NCBI GenBank assembly: GCA_025345505.1
Contig: JANVCC010000270.1
Coordinates: 1,745,689-1,809,688 of the forward strand
DNA from: Todiramphus chloris collaris
Lineage: Eukaryota; Chordata; Aves; Coraciiformes; Alcedinidae
DNA length: 64,000 nucleotides
Direction: 5' to 3'
In this document: piece by piece, positions 1 to 11,997 of the stretch
Layout of the letters: each line of letters opens with the position of its first letter
How positions within the stretch are numbered: position 1 is the stretch's first letter
Translations under genes and position numbers: made by a program
Notes under the pieces: generated by a model
What the model saw: the letters and a program-made list of their open reading frames with translations, nothing else
The model's database searches: none
Told to the model about the DNA's origin: nothing

Positions 1-2499
1 CCCTGTGAAAAGCACAAATTAATTTTAATAGCTGAATACATTTCTGGGTAGGCAAGCCCTATTTATTTAATTTGATTTTTGAGGACTCAAAATACATACT
101 GCAATCTGCTGCTGACGGCGATGCTTTCTCAGAGTTCAGCAGCAGAGCTTCTGTTCTTATTGTGACAATAAAAAGTAGGAAGGATTTATGTTCATTCAAG
201 CATTGCTGTGCCTTAGAGCATATCCTATCTTATCTGACTTGGGGGAATTACATAGCTTTTGTAGAAAGAAAGCTTATGCTAACGTGTGCAAACTTCACAT
301 GGTAATTATGCAAGGACACCTTGATTAATCTGGTTGTACTTTAATGGCTGATGACATTTCAGACTGTTCAGGAAAGCAGGAAACCATGATGAAAGCAGTG
401 CTCAGGAGCTAAAACCCTCTTACAACTGGGTGCAACTGGTGCACAGTACACCCTGGGAGCTGGCAGGAAAACTGAAACTCAGCATTCTGTTGAGTTGATG
501 ACATTTTAATACCAAATCATATCTGTGCAACTGTGATGATGATTTTATTGCATCTTGTGGTTTCTGCTCTGTGTATTTTAAAGGTATGTTAATGAAAAAG
601 ATAACGAAAGGAAACTTAGTATGTTCTGAGCAGTGGTCCACGGCTCTGTCTCATGACCAGCAATGTTTATATCAGAGAAATATGTGGGAAAAACCTACAG
701 AAGACAAGTGCAATAGCCAAATATTTCTGGTCAGGATTGCTTAGCAGTCAGCTGGCAGGGCGAAACGTGGCCATGCTTATTTTCCCATTCAGACAGTGTA
801 TTGCACACTCATCACCGTGTATTTTATTAAGCGTAGCTTTTTCATGGGTGGCTAATCCTGAGGTGTAGAGGGAGGAAGTTTTATAGTCTCAGTGGTTTCT
901 GGTGAAATGGACAGTTGCAGGATTTTAAACACACAGCCCGGATTCTCGCTTGTTTTCAGTTTGTCATCACGAGGCGTCCGAGCGGGTAATTGATGAGATG
1001 AAGTCACCTCAAAGGTGTGATTAAGATTCTGCTAACGCAGCATCGCCGTGTGGGATTTAATATGTTGGGAAGTTCAAAAGCTCCACGAAGTTGGAGCAGA
1101 GCACAGAAACTTGTGTCAGAGTGTATTTTCCTGATTCAGGAATCGATCCTAGAAATCGATGATCCTGAGCGGCGGTGTTCACTTTGTTAATGATTTGGGC
1201 TCTTTGAGGAAACGAGGAGTACGCTTCAGATTTCATCATTTGTAAGACAAGATTAATTGTACTCCCTGAGGCTTGATGTTTTCAAGAAAATATAAAGAAC
1301 CACGTTATAAAAATGCTTCATAAACATGAGTCTCTAGGCTGTGGCTGCTGCTTGCCCTCCTCTGCTGCATCGCTGTTGGAAAATGATTATCTTTTATTGT
1401 TGAATTCCCTTTGGGTTTGAGAGAAGCCAGATGGTGAGGTCTCCTTGTAGGGGAGTTTTCTGCTTGGCATTATCAGTTTTCCAATCCCTTATTAGTAATG
1501 GAGGAGTTGCAGTGTGTAATCCCCTTGGTCGAGATGGTTTTCTGTACCTGTGTGTTGACTTGATAATTCCCACTATTTCTTGTATTTAGCTTGACTCCAA
1601 CCTGGCTGCACGGTGCAGAAATGGCCAGCTTCCAAGTAACAAAGGGATACTTAAAACATGGCATTGCTAATTAGTATTTGGGTACCTTTACAGGCTTTTT
1701 TCTTTTTTTCTTACAGACCGTAATAATAAGATTATAGAAATGTCAAGGGAATTTATCCACTAAAGCAGGCATTGCTTTGTCTTTTTCGGTAAGGCATCTT
1801 CCAAACTTCTCTCATTTGGTTTTATTAACATATTTTCAGACATACCCTTTGGTTATTTTTTTGGTAGTAGGAATCTAGGTCCTGTCCGTGATGTGAGAGC
1901 TTCAGAATTAGAATATTAATGGAACTGTAGTGTCAAAGGCAAGGCAGTGGTTGCTGAACGATTGCTTGACCTGTGTTTTTCGTTCGTTTTCATCAGGATT
2001 TACTGACGTGAGTGAATTATTTGTATCAGCATTATCGCATTCTGGGCACAAGGTTCTACTTTGCAAAATACTGTAGTGAAATCCAAATAATTATTTGTAA
2101 AGATCTAAGGAAAGAAGGCAAAAAATACTATTTGATATGATTTGCAGGGATTGCATAGATTTTACAGCTTGTGAAGCTCAGCAATTCACCCTGTTAGCTA
2201 ATTTAGTCTCCTGTGTAATTGAACATCTCGTATCTTTAGTAACTTGTGAGCACTCCTAAAATCTCATGGTTTTATTTTGTTAACTGCAAGCTCCCACTTC
2301 TTGAAGGGGTCGGTGAGTGCGTGGGGGGGGGTTTTTTTTTTTTTTTTAAAACATTGATCCTTTTGAGAGATGGGTTGAAAGACAGAGTTCTTTGAATGTA
2401 CCGTAAATGAGCAGCCAGTTGGCATATCCTGCGTGGCAGGACCTTGTTAGATCTCACAAGCCCCCAGAGCCCAGGGCTGGGTACCCAGAAATCAGGCAC

Positions 2500-2650
2500 T
2501 TCTTCAAGGAGGTGTCCAAGCCCTTCTCTTTCTCCTCTGTGCAATGGTGCCATAACCCCAAGAGCTGTGTGAAATATTAACTAGTTTGGCCGTCGTGCCT
2601 TGAAATGATGAAGTGCTCCATAAATGACAAGTGACGTTTATAGAGGTTCT
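2500..2650 (+). repeat. MIR / CORE-SINE-like fragment (3' part)
   Basis: The segment runs from a CTCTGTGCAATGG-like motif through GAGCTGTGTGAAATATTAA to TGAAATGATGAAGTGCTCCA and TAAATG. The order and spacing resemble the 3' half of MIR-type CORE-SINEs: the phrase 'cctctgtgcaatgg', then 'gttgtgtgaa..ttaa', then 'gctttgaaatgatgaagtgctatataaatg'. It is diverged, as expected of a repeat that stopped moving before birds arose. The match is from memory of the consensus, so the boundaries are approximate. Confidence 0.5.
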
Positions 2651-2944
2651 TCTGACTGTGGTTTCGAGAGGAGGGCAAGCCCAAGATGCCACTTGAATTG
2701 TTGCCATGTAGAAGGCACGGAGTTTATCTGCCCCGAGTTGCATGCTTAACCGTTTGCTGCAGCAAGGATTGGCAGGGAGTTTGTATGTAAATGACCTCGG
2801 CGTGTGCTGGGGTAAAATGTAATCTACTGGGAGACTATCACACTATCACGTTTTATCTCTGGTTTTTGGAGTGTTATGATATGGTCTTCTAGGCTCCTTT
2901 TGGGTTTGTAAGCCCACTGAAATCCTGTGTGATAGCTGCGTGTC

Positions 2945-3002
2945 ACCGAATCATTCAGGTAGGAAAAGACCTTGAAAATCGAGTCCAACCATTCTCTGTA
3001 CG
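2945..3002 (-). repeat. CR1 LINE, 3' terminal fragment, antisense
   Basis: Read on the + strand, the segment shows the reverse complement of a CR1 3' end: GAATCATTCAGGTAGGAAAA, then GACCTTGAAAATCGAGTCCA, then ACC. Avian CR1 elements end with this phrase followed by short tandem 8-bp units. Only about 58 bp is recognisable before similarity fades. This is an old, 5'-truncated copy, separate from the CR1-like piece that begins near 3135. Confidence 0.75.
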
Positions 3003-3134
3003 AAGCTTTCCATTGGGATTAGTATTTGGGACTTTTTCCTAGCTGAAAATTTGTCCTTAGCAAAGACTGAGCATGGTTTTCCTACAAAGAATTCCACGGG
3101 CACACACACTGCCACAGTCAGAGTCCAGTAGCTC

Positions 3135-3310
3135 AGAGGGGATCTGCAGAGATCTGTAGTTCAACCCCCAGATGAAAGCAAGCCCAGGTAGAACAGGATG
3201 CCCGGGTAGAACAGGATGCCCGGGTAGAACAGGATGCCCGGGTAGAACAGGAAGCCCAGGGCTGTGTTCAGTCAGGTTTGAGCTCTCTCCCCATCTATCA
3301 CTCCTCTCCA
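3135..3310 (-). repeat. CR1 LINE fragment, antisense, containing an internal minisatellite
   Basis: The piece at 3140-3183 (GGGATCTGCAGAGATCTGTA, then GTTCAACCCCCAGATGAAAG) matches the antisense CR1 phrase 'tctgcagagatcatctagtccaacccccctgctcaaagcagg'. The piece at 3250-3300 (GCCCAGGGCTGTGTTCAGTC, then AGGTTTGAGCTCTCTCC) matches the next CR1 phrase 'gcccagggccgtgtccagtcgggttttgaatatctcc'. Between them, one stretch of the CR1 tail has been multiplied into an 18-bp tandem array (3183-3260). Confidence 0.6.
3183..3260 (+). repeat. 18-bp minisatellite, about 4.3 copies, within a CR1 tail
   Basis: The unit CCCGGGTAGAACAGGATG begins at 3183, 3201, 3219 and 3237, with a partial fifth unit to 3260. 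Units differ by a single base (CCCAGG in the first and the partial last; GAAG instead of GATG at the end of the fourth). The period is a multiple of three, which gives a repetitive frame (GRTGCP) on the + strand, but nothing suggests it is translated. The flanks are CR1, so the unit seems to derive from CR1 sequence. Confidence 0.95.
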
Positions 3311-5490
3311 GCGAGCTGTCCCAGCGAGGTCGTGGCTCTGCAGCGGTGCCGTAGACTCTTCACTCTCCCCTTGCCTTCCCATTCCATTTTCTGCAGTCTT
3401 CTTTTGCAGAGTATTCCTGTTAAAACGCCCATGGCTTTGTGTCGTCTGTAATGGGAGCTTCAGTGGGCACACGTGGCTAAAGTGGTTGTCCATCTGCAGA
3501 GGTTTCTTCACAAGGTGCAGGAGTGCAGCAGTGCTGAAAGCTCTGCAGTTTCATTTCAGTGTGTGCTCTGTTTCCATTTCCAGGGGAGGGGAAGGAGGGC
3601 AGTGGGTTCTTCGGGCGTTTGCACTGAAAAACCTGATGTTTGCTATAGAGACGGAATATGTTAGCTGAGAACTTAAAAAAACCTCCATTAAAGTAAAATG
3701 CAAAGTTTAAGGAAAAAAAAAAAAGTAGAGGCAAACCCATCTTCTTATCCTTTCTACCTTAAAAAAAACAACCAACCGACCCAGAAAAAACAAAACAAAA
3801 GCGACTGTAGCTGGAAAGACATTAATAAACTTCAGCTGGCTGTTGAAAATATTCAAAAGAGGGTGGAGAAAATCAAGAAGAAACAGTTTATTGACTTGTT
3901 TCTTTTTTGGAAAGGTCACTGAGAAATTACCCAGTGACAAAATAACAACCCAATTAGTATCTGTCCTGTAAAACTAAATGTTAATATATTTCAGATTCTC
4001 CTCTATTGACAAGTGGGACTGATGATCTGAGTGCAAGGGAAGAATTACCAGGCACAGTTATGAGTTTCTATAGCAATTGCTGACAACTTTCCAACTGTAA
4101 AGGAAACAAGATGTAATTAAAAACTATCTGTAGGTTTAGTTTTTAGCAGAAGACTTCTTTTAATTATATTTCTGTTAGCTATAAGAGACACAGTTTGATT
4201 GAGAGTAAGTCTTAAAAGCACAGTAGCCCCTTTATCTAATAGATAAAAAAACCTCGCAGTGGAGAGGAGTATTTCATTAATTAATTGTCATTGCACAGGA
4301 ATTCTGGAATGAGGGGGTCTGACATTGCTTTTTTCATTCATTTCTTTAAGTGTCAGTGGCATTGCCTTTCCAAAATTAAGTTTGGTGCATAATAATTAAT
4401 TACCAGCTGTCAAAAAGAAACAGTTAGAGATCTAGTGACTTCTTTTTTTGAGAAAAGAATCTCTTTAATAAAGGGGTTGAAATTGCAGGTTTTGAGCTGA
4501 GCAATAGACGTGATTTTTCATTTAAATATTTTTATCAGTGAATTAAAACAGCGTGTACTCAAAGAGGTAACCTTTTATTTGTTGTATGTATATCAGAGTA
4601 TTCCATTCATATAGCCAAGGAAGTGACAAAACTTGGGGAGTGAAGCTGGGGTCTTTCCACGGCCATCTGCTTCTCCTTCTCAGAAACGCTTTCCTCTCAG
4701 CTCTTTGCCCGGGTGACGTAGCAGGGAAATGATGGGATGTGTGTGAATGACATTGTGGGAGAAAGCTGACTCTACTGGATGGCTTCCCTGGGTGGGAATT
4801 TCTGCTAATAGGCTCTTCCTTTAGTATATACCCAGCTATTTTGCTTATGGAACAAAAATAAGCACACACATTAAAAACTCAGTCAAAGCTTTTAAAGTTC
4901 TTCTGCTCAGTGTTCAAGTGGAACAAGCAGAACAGATCAGTCCGACCCAGGAGACAAAGCTGTTGGTCTCAAAGCCACTGTTATTGTTAGACAATTATCC
5001 CGCAGGTGAGGTTTAGAAAGAGAAGTTCTTTTTCCACTGAATAGGCATAATTGAATGTTTACTCCTTGTCTGGAGCTCTCGAGGAGTGGCTCACTTAGCA
5101 TGCACAGTCTGAGAGGCAGGTCCTTACTTGGGGAGGTAATTTCAGCTGAATTGCACACGAGAGCCTGAATGCAGCAATGTAACAGAGTCAGGGACTGATA
5201 GGACAGGCTTGATTTTTGCAGTCGCTGAAGAGAGCAGCTCAGGAGGAACCTTCAGGAAGGCCTCAGTTGCTTAACATCCCAGCTGCCTGCCCTGGCTAGC
5301 AGAAGCTCTTCTATGTTAGACTGACTCTTTAACAATTATTTTTCCATGTAAAACCTTTGGCTCCCACTGCACAGGAATTTTATCTGACGTGGGAAATAAT
5401 GCAAACCAGCTTGTTTTTAATGCAGGTAAACCTGGTTTCCTTCATTCCTGTGGCCTTCGTGTAGGATATGCTTTCCTAGTCTCTAGTGGT

Positions 5491-5564
5491 AAGATATAGT
5501 AAAGATATAGTAGATATATCTATAAAGATATCTATATCTACTATAAAGATATAGTAAATATATC
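5491..5564. repeat. AT-rich imperfect inverted repeat
   Basis: The segment is built from GATATAGTA and its complement TACTATATC-like words. The left half reads AAGATATAGTAAAGATATAG, then TAGATATATC. The right half reads GATATCTATATCTACTATAA, followed by a second AAGATATAGTAAATATATC. The centre (5503-5545) can fold into a stem with few mismatches, and the outer AAGATATAGTA words form a direct repeat. It is probably an expanded simple repeat capable of cruciform formation. Confidence 0.85.
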
Positions 5565-5789
5565 AGTAAGTATTTAGTTTGCAGAGGCTGTTTTTTAAAG
5601 CCTAGTTCATACTCCCTTAATTGCATATGGCTCAAATGTGGGCATAGCTCCCTGTTTCAGGAGGTTCTTGTGTTCTGTGTCCGCTCACATGTGAATTCTG
5701 TCTGTAACTTCCTGCACAGTCTACAGCACAGGTTTGCTTTATAAAACATGAGGTGTAGTCCGTGTGCCCTTGAGAACCTGTTCACCCCT

Positions 5790-5853
5790 CCTTGGTGGGT
5801 GTTCTCCTTGGTGGGTGTTCTCCTTGGTGGGTGTTCTCCTTGGTGGGTGTTCT
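5790..5853 (+). repeat. 16-bp minisatellite, four perfect copies
   Basis: The unit CCTTGGTGGGTGTTCT is repeated head to tail at 5790, 5806, 5822 and 5838 with no differences. Perfect identity among copies implies recent expansion or ongoing homogenisation, so copy number may vary between individuals. The G-rich strand contains GGTGGGTG runs. No element is recognisable in the flanks. Confidence 0.97.
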
Positions 5854-6328
5854 GTGCAGCACACCTTGTACGCGGGCTGTCGTTCGCTCCTGACTTTGCC
5901 TCCATCCCAGATCAAAATTTAATTTCTTTCACTTCTCCATAACTGCTGAGTATAACAATTTGAAGACCCAATTTAGGCTCTGTTGAAAGAAAGATTTCTT
6001 TATTGTCAGTTTTACAGGAGTAGCAAAAATTGTTAAATAAAAGCCAGCACAGATATAAAATAAGTGTGGCTGAAGTGTAGAAGAAAGTTTTGTCAACCTG
6101 TTCCGAACGCTGTGTTGCAAAACACGCCTTAAACTTGCACAGTTCTGAACAGCTTGGCTCACGTGGGTATTCCTGAGGAGTCGGTGGGATGTAATCCAGT
6201 GAGTAATTATGAAGCTTCCCATCCTGGCCAATAAAATACAGCTTTCACTTAATGATAGTTTTTGAACAATGGCTTGACTGGTCTACATTTCAGTGCAAAC
6301 TGTTCCTCTCTGTTCCTCTCTACAGCTC

Positions 6329-6651
6329 CTGACAGGAGGCTGGAGCCAGGGGGGTTGGGCTCTGCTCCCAAGGAACAAGGGACAGGACAAGAGGAACCAG
6401 CCTCAAGTTGCCCCAGGGGAGGTTTAGGTTGGAGCTGAGGAACAATTTCTTCCCCTCCAGGGTTGTCCAGGGCTGTCCCAGGCTGCCCAGGGCAGGGGTG
6501 GAGTCCCTGTGATCCCTGGAGGGGTTTCCAAGCCATGGAGCTGTGGTGCTGAGGGACAGGGGTCAGTGGTGCCCTGGCAGCGCTGGGGGAACGGTTGGAC
6601 TTGATGATCTTCAAGGTCTCTTCCAACCAAAATGATTCCCCGATTATTCTA
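6329..6651 (+). repeat. CR1 LINE, 5'-truncated 3' end, sense (group 1)
   Basis: The fragment runs from GGAGCCAGGGGGGTTGGGCT to the CR1 3' signature GATGATCTTCAAGGTCTCTT, then CCAACCAAAATGATTC, and a short ATTATTCT tail. Typical CR1 words are present: GACAGGACAAGAGGAA, GGGGAGGTTTAGGTTGGAG and CAGGCTGCCCAGGGCAGGGG. It shares the distinctive module GTGGTGCTGAGGGACAGGGG, then TCAGTGGTGCCCTGG, with the copies at 15.6, 24.1 and 51.0 kb. Only the 3' UTR and the end of the element are present, as is usual for CR1; no reverse transcriptase coding remains. Confidence 0.95.
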
Positions 6652-8345
6652 CCTGGGCTCAAAGTTGAAGAGCTGGACAGATATGATTTCTCAAGAAAGA
6701 TAAGGACTCTTCAGCTCCCCTGTACGAAACAACTGCCATGAAGCAATGCGCTGGCGTCCGACGGGACTGTCTCAGCCCTGTGTGGGAAGCCAGTCAAGCC
6801 ATTCTAGCCTTTCCTTCCCATCCTTGGCTGCCTGACATGCAAAGCTTCCAGCAATTTTCTTTTGGTGGGTAGTCAAGGTTTTCACGAGAGGCAGCAGGAG
6901 CCTGGCAGCGTACAGACCTTTGAGGGCCAGCTGGGGAAAGCTCGTATGTCGGGAAAGCTTTCTCCACTGGGCTCTGTTATTTCGAGCAGTGGTGCTTTGA
7001 TTGCCCCACCAGGTCCCTGGAACCTGCCACTTTGGCCAGGTCTTCTTCTCAGAACCTCAACCTGGTTTTTGCCACATTTAAAGCTTTTCTGTGTGTGTTC
7101 TTTCTGTCACGTTGAGTCTCATTTGCTTGACTTCTTTGCACACCACTTGCCAAAATTCAGTGTATTTAAGCGTGTGTGTGTTGTTGTGCAAGGCTTTGGG
7201 TTGCTCTCTCACTCAGCAGGGTGGATTGAAGGCTGGTTATTGCACGCAGATCATCCAAAAGACAGGTTCTGTGACTTGGTGTTTGTCCACAGCTGAGGTG
7301 ACAGTGCTCTGAGCTGCTGGGCAGGTAGCTGGGCAAAGAGTTTTTCACCTGATAACTAGTGCAAAAAGCTGTGATGTGTCCCAGGTCTTCTGAAACAAAC
7401 AATACACACAAAAAAAGAAATGCTGACATAAAATCAAAACATCCCTATCAGAGTTAAAGTGCTTAGCAAATCAGTTGGGTATAAGGTGTAAGGAGAAGAG
7501 TTGCAACAGCAGCCATTCCTAAAATCTGTAAAAAGCACAAATCTTAACTCTAAAGCAATGTTTAGCAGAATATACACCCCTTGTGCTCATCTTCTGTCAT
7601 ATCCTTTATTTTTATTCCCCCCTCTTCCTGTCCAGTCACAGTAATGTGGGGAAGGCAGATCATCATCACTTGGTGAATTAATTAACACTGATGCTTAACC
7701 TGGCTTCTGTAGGTTTTGGGTTCAATGTCTCTGCTGAGGTAAGTGGTGGTCACTCGGAGCCCTCTGGGACACTGCTCCAGGAGCTCTGCTCTGCAGGGAG
7801 GGTGGATGGCATTTGCCAGGCTGCAGAAATGCCCGCGTGCCTGGGGAAGCCTGGCCCTGTTGCAGTCAGAGGACTCTGTTACTGAGGCAGGAGTTGATGA
7901 TGTGAAAGACAAGCTGGAAGTTTCGGAAGCAACGCCATGGCAATGAATTATCTTCCCTTTTTCACGGCCATAAAAATAGAATTATTTTTATATACTGGAA
8001 TATGGAGAGAAATAGTACTGTCAGCTTGGGAAAGAAACAGTTTAGGCTTTATACTTAAAGTCAAAGCTCCAAATCTTTCCCAAACACAAATTCCAGTGAA
8101 TTCTGTGTAGGCTCTACCCTTTCTTTAAAAACAGCTCAATCAACTGTGCAGTTCTTGGTGGAATGGAGCATGGATTGTAGGCTCCAAGGTCATGTTAGTT
8201 CCAAGCCTGTCAGGCGGGCGAAGCACGCTGCTTTCAGCAGCTCTGCCATGAGGCACCTAATGCTTTGGGCTGCATAACCTTCAGATCTTCCACGTGGCAG
8301 TTGCTTGTAGGCTTTTCTGTCACCTTCCACCACCCCCCTTGCTAA

Positions 8346-8639
<294 letters not shown>

Positions 8640-8728
8640 TAACTGTTAATTTTTCAGGAGTGCTGTAAAACAGCAGACCCTCTGCACCCCTCTGCTTTCT
8701 AAATGAGTCATAACTAACGAATCACGTG

Positions 8729-8747
8729 CCAGGGTCAACCCACCACA
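8729..8747 (-). mobile_element. Possible short remnant of the same LTR-like family as at 42.2 kb
   Basis: The 19 bases CCAGGGTCAACCCACCACA match the terminal phrase of the LTR-like fragment at 42.2 kb, apart from the outermost base at each end. Similarity stops abruptly on both sides. It may be a tiny fossil end of that family or a chance match; little more can be said. Confidence 0.2.
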
Positions 8748-10899
8748 TTTATTCATATTACATTTGAAAGGAAACTTTTAGCCTATCTTCCAGTGTTGAT
8801 GTAAAGAAATCCCAATGGAGGCTGAAGCGGCACGTTCTGAGCGCAGGGCCCTGCAGTACTTTCCAGCCTGCCTGAACTGGCCCGAGACAGATGAGGTGGT
8901 TGGAGAGCCTTTCATTGCACAAATTGAATCCTGCAGCCTCAGAAGGCCTCGGTAAATGTCTACCCATTACGTGCTTAGCTGTGACAGACCTTGTAAACTT
9001 TGGATGCCACCCCATCCTTTCTTATAATCTGAATATTATCCACCAACATAAATATTTTTCTCTGCTCATTAAAATATTCGTCAGATACACAAAGCCCCCA
9101 CTACGCAGCAGTAACCTTTAATGATAGCTGGGTTAAATACACCCTTGTTCAAAAGTGGAATTTAACTGGGGCCTTAAAGTATCTGGTTTGTGCCTTTTAA
9201 CAGCCTGAGTATGTCAGACCTTTTCCCTGTGTCATCAGCTGCTGGGAAAAGCTGGCAGTGCTGGTGCCACCGTGGCCACTCAGCAGAGCGCTGCTCCCCC
9301 AGGCCAGGTTTTTGTGTTAATTTGAATTAAGAAGTGGCTCTGGCCATGGGCTGACAGCCACAGCAGTGGGCTTGGGGAGCCGCTGGTCACTCCCCTCCTA
9401 ACGCTCCTGTGAGGCTTCTGCTCAAGCTGTGAAAGGAAAGGCTGAGGATGGAGAGGGAAGGACCAGGTCCCTGCAGGGTGTAACGTAATCGCAGGAGCGG
9501 CTGGAGTCTGGTCTGGGGTGCTCTCTTACACCCGAGTTGCCAGGGCTCTGAGCGTCGCCGCCTGTCATCGCTTTCCGATGCCTGCTGAGCCAGCAAGCTG
9601 AGCCAGGAGAAGATGTGTCTGCGGGCTGACAGCTCTCAAGAGAAGGTCCAAAACTGAACTGACACACGGGGAAGGGAGGCACCCGGGGTTCAGATGAGGC
9701 GTGCTGTGCCCAGAGGTGCTGATGAAGACAAATGGGCTCTGGTGGCAGGACGGTTCCTGGACCCTCCATCACGCTGCTGCCGTAGCGAGCAGGCAGCGTC
9801 CTGCCGATTGGCTGCTGATGCGTTCTCTCCTCACAAAGCCACTTCCATTCGGTGCTGCTGGCAGCAGTGGCTGCTATTGTGTAAAATAGTTATTTCTTTT
9901 GCCTGCAGGTGAGCCTTTGTGGCCCAGGCTGGGCTCAAGCAGAAGCACCTTTGTGCTGTTCTAAGGGAATGGCACAGGAGGAATCTGGACTGGATTCCGA
10001 GCCAAAGTGCAGACTCCCTCTGGGAGATTCCGAGTGTTGCTTTCTTCTTCTTTCCCCCTTTTCTGCAATATCTGTAATATTCTCCAGTATCCACACTAAG
10101 CTTAGCACCAGCCTTCTGTCATCTCCAGGGGCTTCTCCTTCCTTGTATCTGCTGCTACGTGGAACGTTTCCAAACTCAGTTCCTTCATAAGAACCTGTTA
10201 GCTTCAATACTCGGAATACTAGACTTTCTAACCAGGATCATTCTGGTGGCACCAGGACAGACAGAGCTCCTGGAGCAGTTCTGCTGGGAGACCTTTGGCA
10301 GGGAGGTGAGGAGCGTTGGCAAGCAGCTCCGTCTGCCACTGCTCAGCTCCCACCCAGCCGTAGCCAGAGTGGTGTTGGTGGCCCTACCGCGGGAGACTCT
10401 GCTTTGGAAAGTGAGTGGTCCAGATTAGTGGAGATGAGAAATGTGTATCTTCAGAAGGATATGGTTGAGTATAAAGAAGTGGTTCATTACATGGAAAAGG
10501 AAATCCAAGCAAGCTCATTTTTCTTCTGTGCAAGGTAGTAAAGGCTGGGCCTTACACCCATTAAGCCCCTGTTCTAATGACAAAGGACTTGCCCAGCAGC
10601 CCAGTTTGCACTGGTCACTGCCTACGTGAGCCCTCCTGTTCACACAAATTACACAGTACAACTTTTTCCCCTTACTGAGTGCTTTTCTGTTTTCTGAAAC
10701 ACCGGGCGTCTTCCCTGTGCACATCCCTGGCTCTGGCTGGGAGATGTTGAGCTTGTCTTGAAGCTTTAGGAGATGCTGAGAATAAAATGAACTGGCAGGT
10801 GCAAGGGGAAACTTTTGCAAAGTAAACCACCTTAGTCTGTGTTCTTTATTCCCTGCTTGAGGAGGGCATTGAAATGTCTAAGGCAGCCTTTCAACTGGT

Positions 10900-11240
10900 T
10901 TGATCTTAGTATGTTCACTGCACAGGGCGGGTCTGTCTGATCCATCATTAGTATGCTACTCATAATTTATATTTATCTTCTGAGTCTGTGATTAGCTTTA
11001 TTTTCCAATAAAAAAGTAAATAGATTCACTGGCTGCTACCTTTTCAGATATTTTTCATCCAGATTGGGTAACTCCATGCTTAAATGGTTATTCATTTATT
11101 ACGTTTGCTTTCTAATAGTGCATCTATTAAAGGCAAATACGCAACCATTAGTATGTAAATTTAACTTGGATGTCTGAACAAATGAGGTACAGCCTCAACT
11201 GTGATTTATTGTCTAATTAGTTTTACTGTAATTGGAGATA
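10900..11240. promoter_or_regulatory. Candidate conserved non-coding block (AT-rich, homeodomain-type words)
   Basis: The block is AT-rich, free of recognised repeats and dense in motifs such as TCATTAGTATG, CCATTAGTATGTAAAT, TGTCTAATTAG and ATTTATTACG. The word CATTAGTATG occurs twice (near 10947 and 11147), with ATGTAAAT (an octamer-like POU word) beside the second. This composition is typical of vertebrate developmental enhancers. It is a judgement from texture only, with no alignment behind it. Confidence 0.3.
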
Positions 11241-11654
11241 GTGTGTGTGCATGTGGAGGTGCAAGAGAGAACAGATGATGGTGTAGCGTAAACTCTTTAT
11301 TGGCACAACTCTGGGAAGGTGGAATTTCTTAGGAGTGACTTATATAGACCATCTTAAAGGAATGTCAATAAAACATTTACCATACTGCAGATCATCCCAG
11401 GTTTGTCTGTGTACTCTGCAGAACACTGGGAATCTCCTTTTTTTAAGTGTTGGATAGCCATGGAAAGAAGGCAAAATATCTTCTTCATTGCAGAGATGCT
11501 GCTCGAAGCTGCACCATTGGATTAGAAACCACTTGATCATCAAGCCTTCTCTCATCAGGATGGTACACCTGGAATCATCTGTAGCCAGTGCTGGTATTAG
11601 AGCTCTGGGAACATGAGTCCTCTGGCCCCAGCCAGGCAAAGTACTGAAGCACAT

Positions 11655-11725
11655 GCAGAGCTTTAAACTTGGGAGTAGTCCCATTTAAATCAATGGGGTG
11701 GTTCCTGTGCTCAGTCAAACGTAAC
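11655..11725. repeat. Ancient amniote palindromic repeat fragment
   Basis: The segment carries GGGAGTAGTCCCATTTAAAT followed by CAATGGGGTGGTTCCTGTGC and TCAGTCAAACGTAACC. It resembles an old dispersed amniote repeat whose core is a hairpin around 'tcccattgaagtcaatggga' flanked by 'gtagtc' and 'actactcac'. Related pieces lie near 17.7 and 28.25 kb. I recall this word from turtle, crocodile and bird DNA but cannot give its database name with certainty. Confidence 0.45.
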
Positions 11726-11997
11726 CTGGTATTTTCAGCTCAGAGATACCCATGCTCCCTGGGATCCAACTGAGAGCGATGGGTGCCTTGCAGGGCTGAA
11801 GCAGAGGAGACTTTCAAAGTGGTGGTTATAAGCAGTAAGAGTTTAATCTGCTAAACCACAAGCTTCACTTGCAAAATCTGTGACCCAAGCTGGTTTTACT
11901 CATCAACACTTGGGTAGAGAAAGTCAAGAAGCAGACATCTGGAGAGTGAACAGCACTTGAACTCCCATTCTTAACTAAAGACAATTTGCTGAAAACA

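Noticed and set aside
3172-3354. Collagen-like peptide (GRTGCP repeats)
   Set aside because: It is the translation of the 18-bp minisatellite inside a CR1, not a gene.
5790-5853. CRISPR-like array
   Set aside because: The units are adjacent with no spacers and the DNA is vertebrate; this is a minisatellite.
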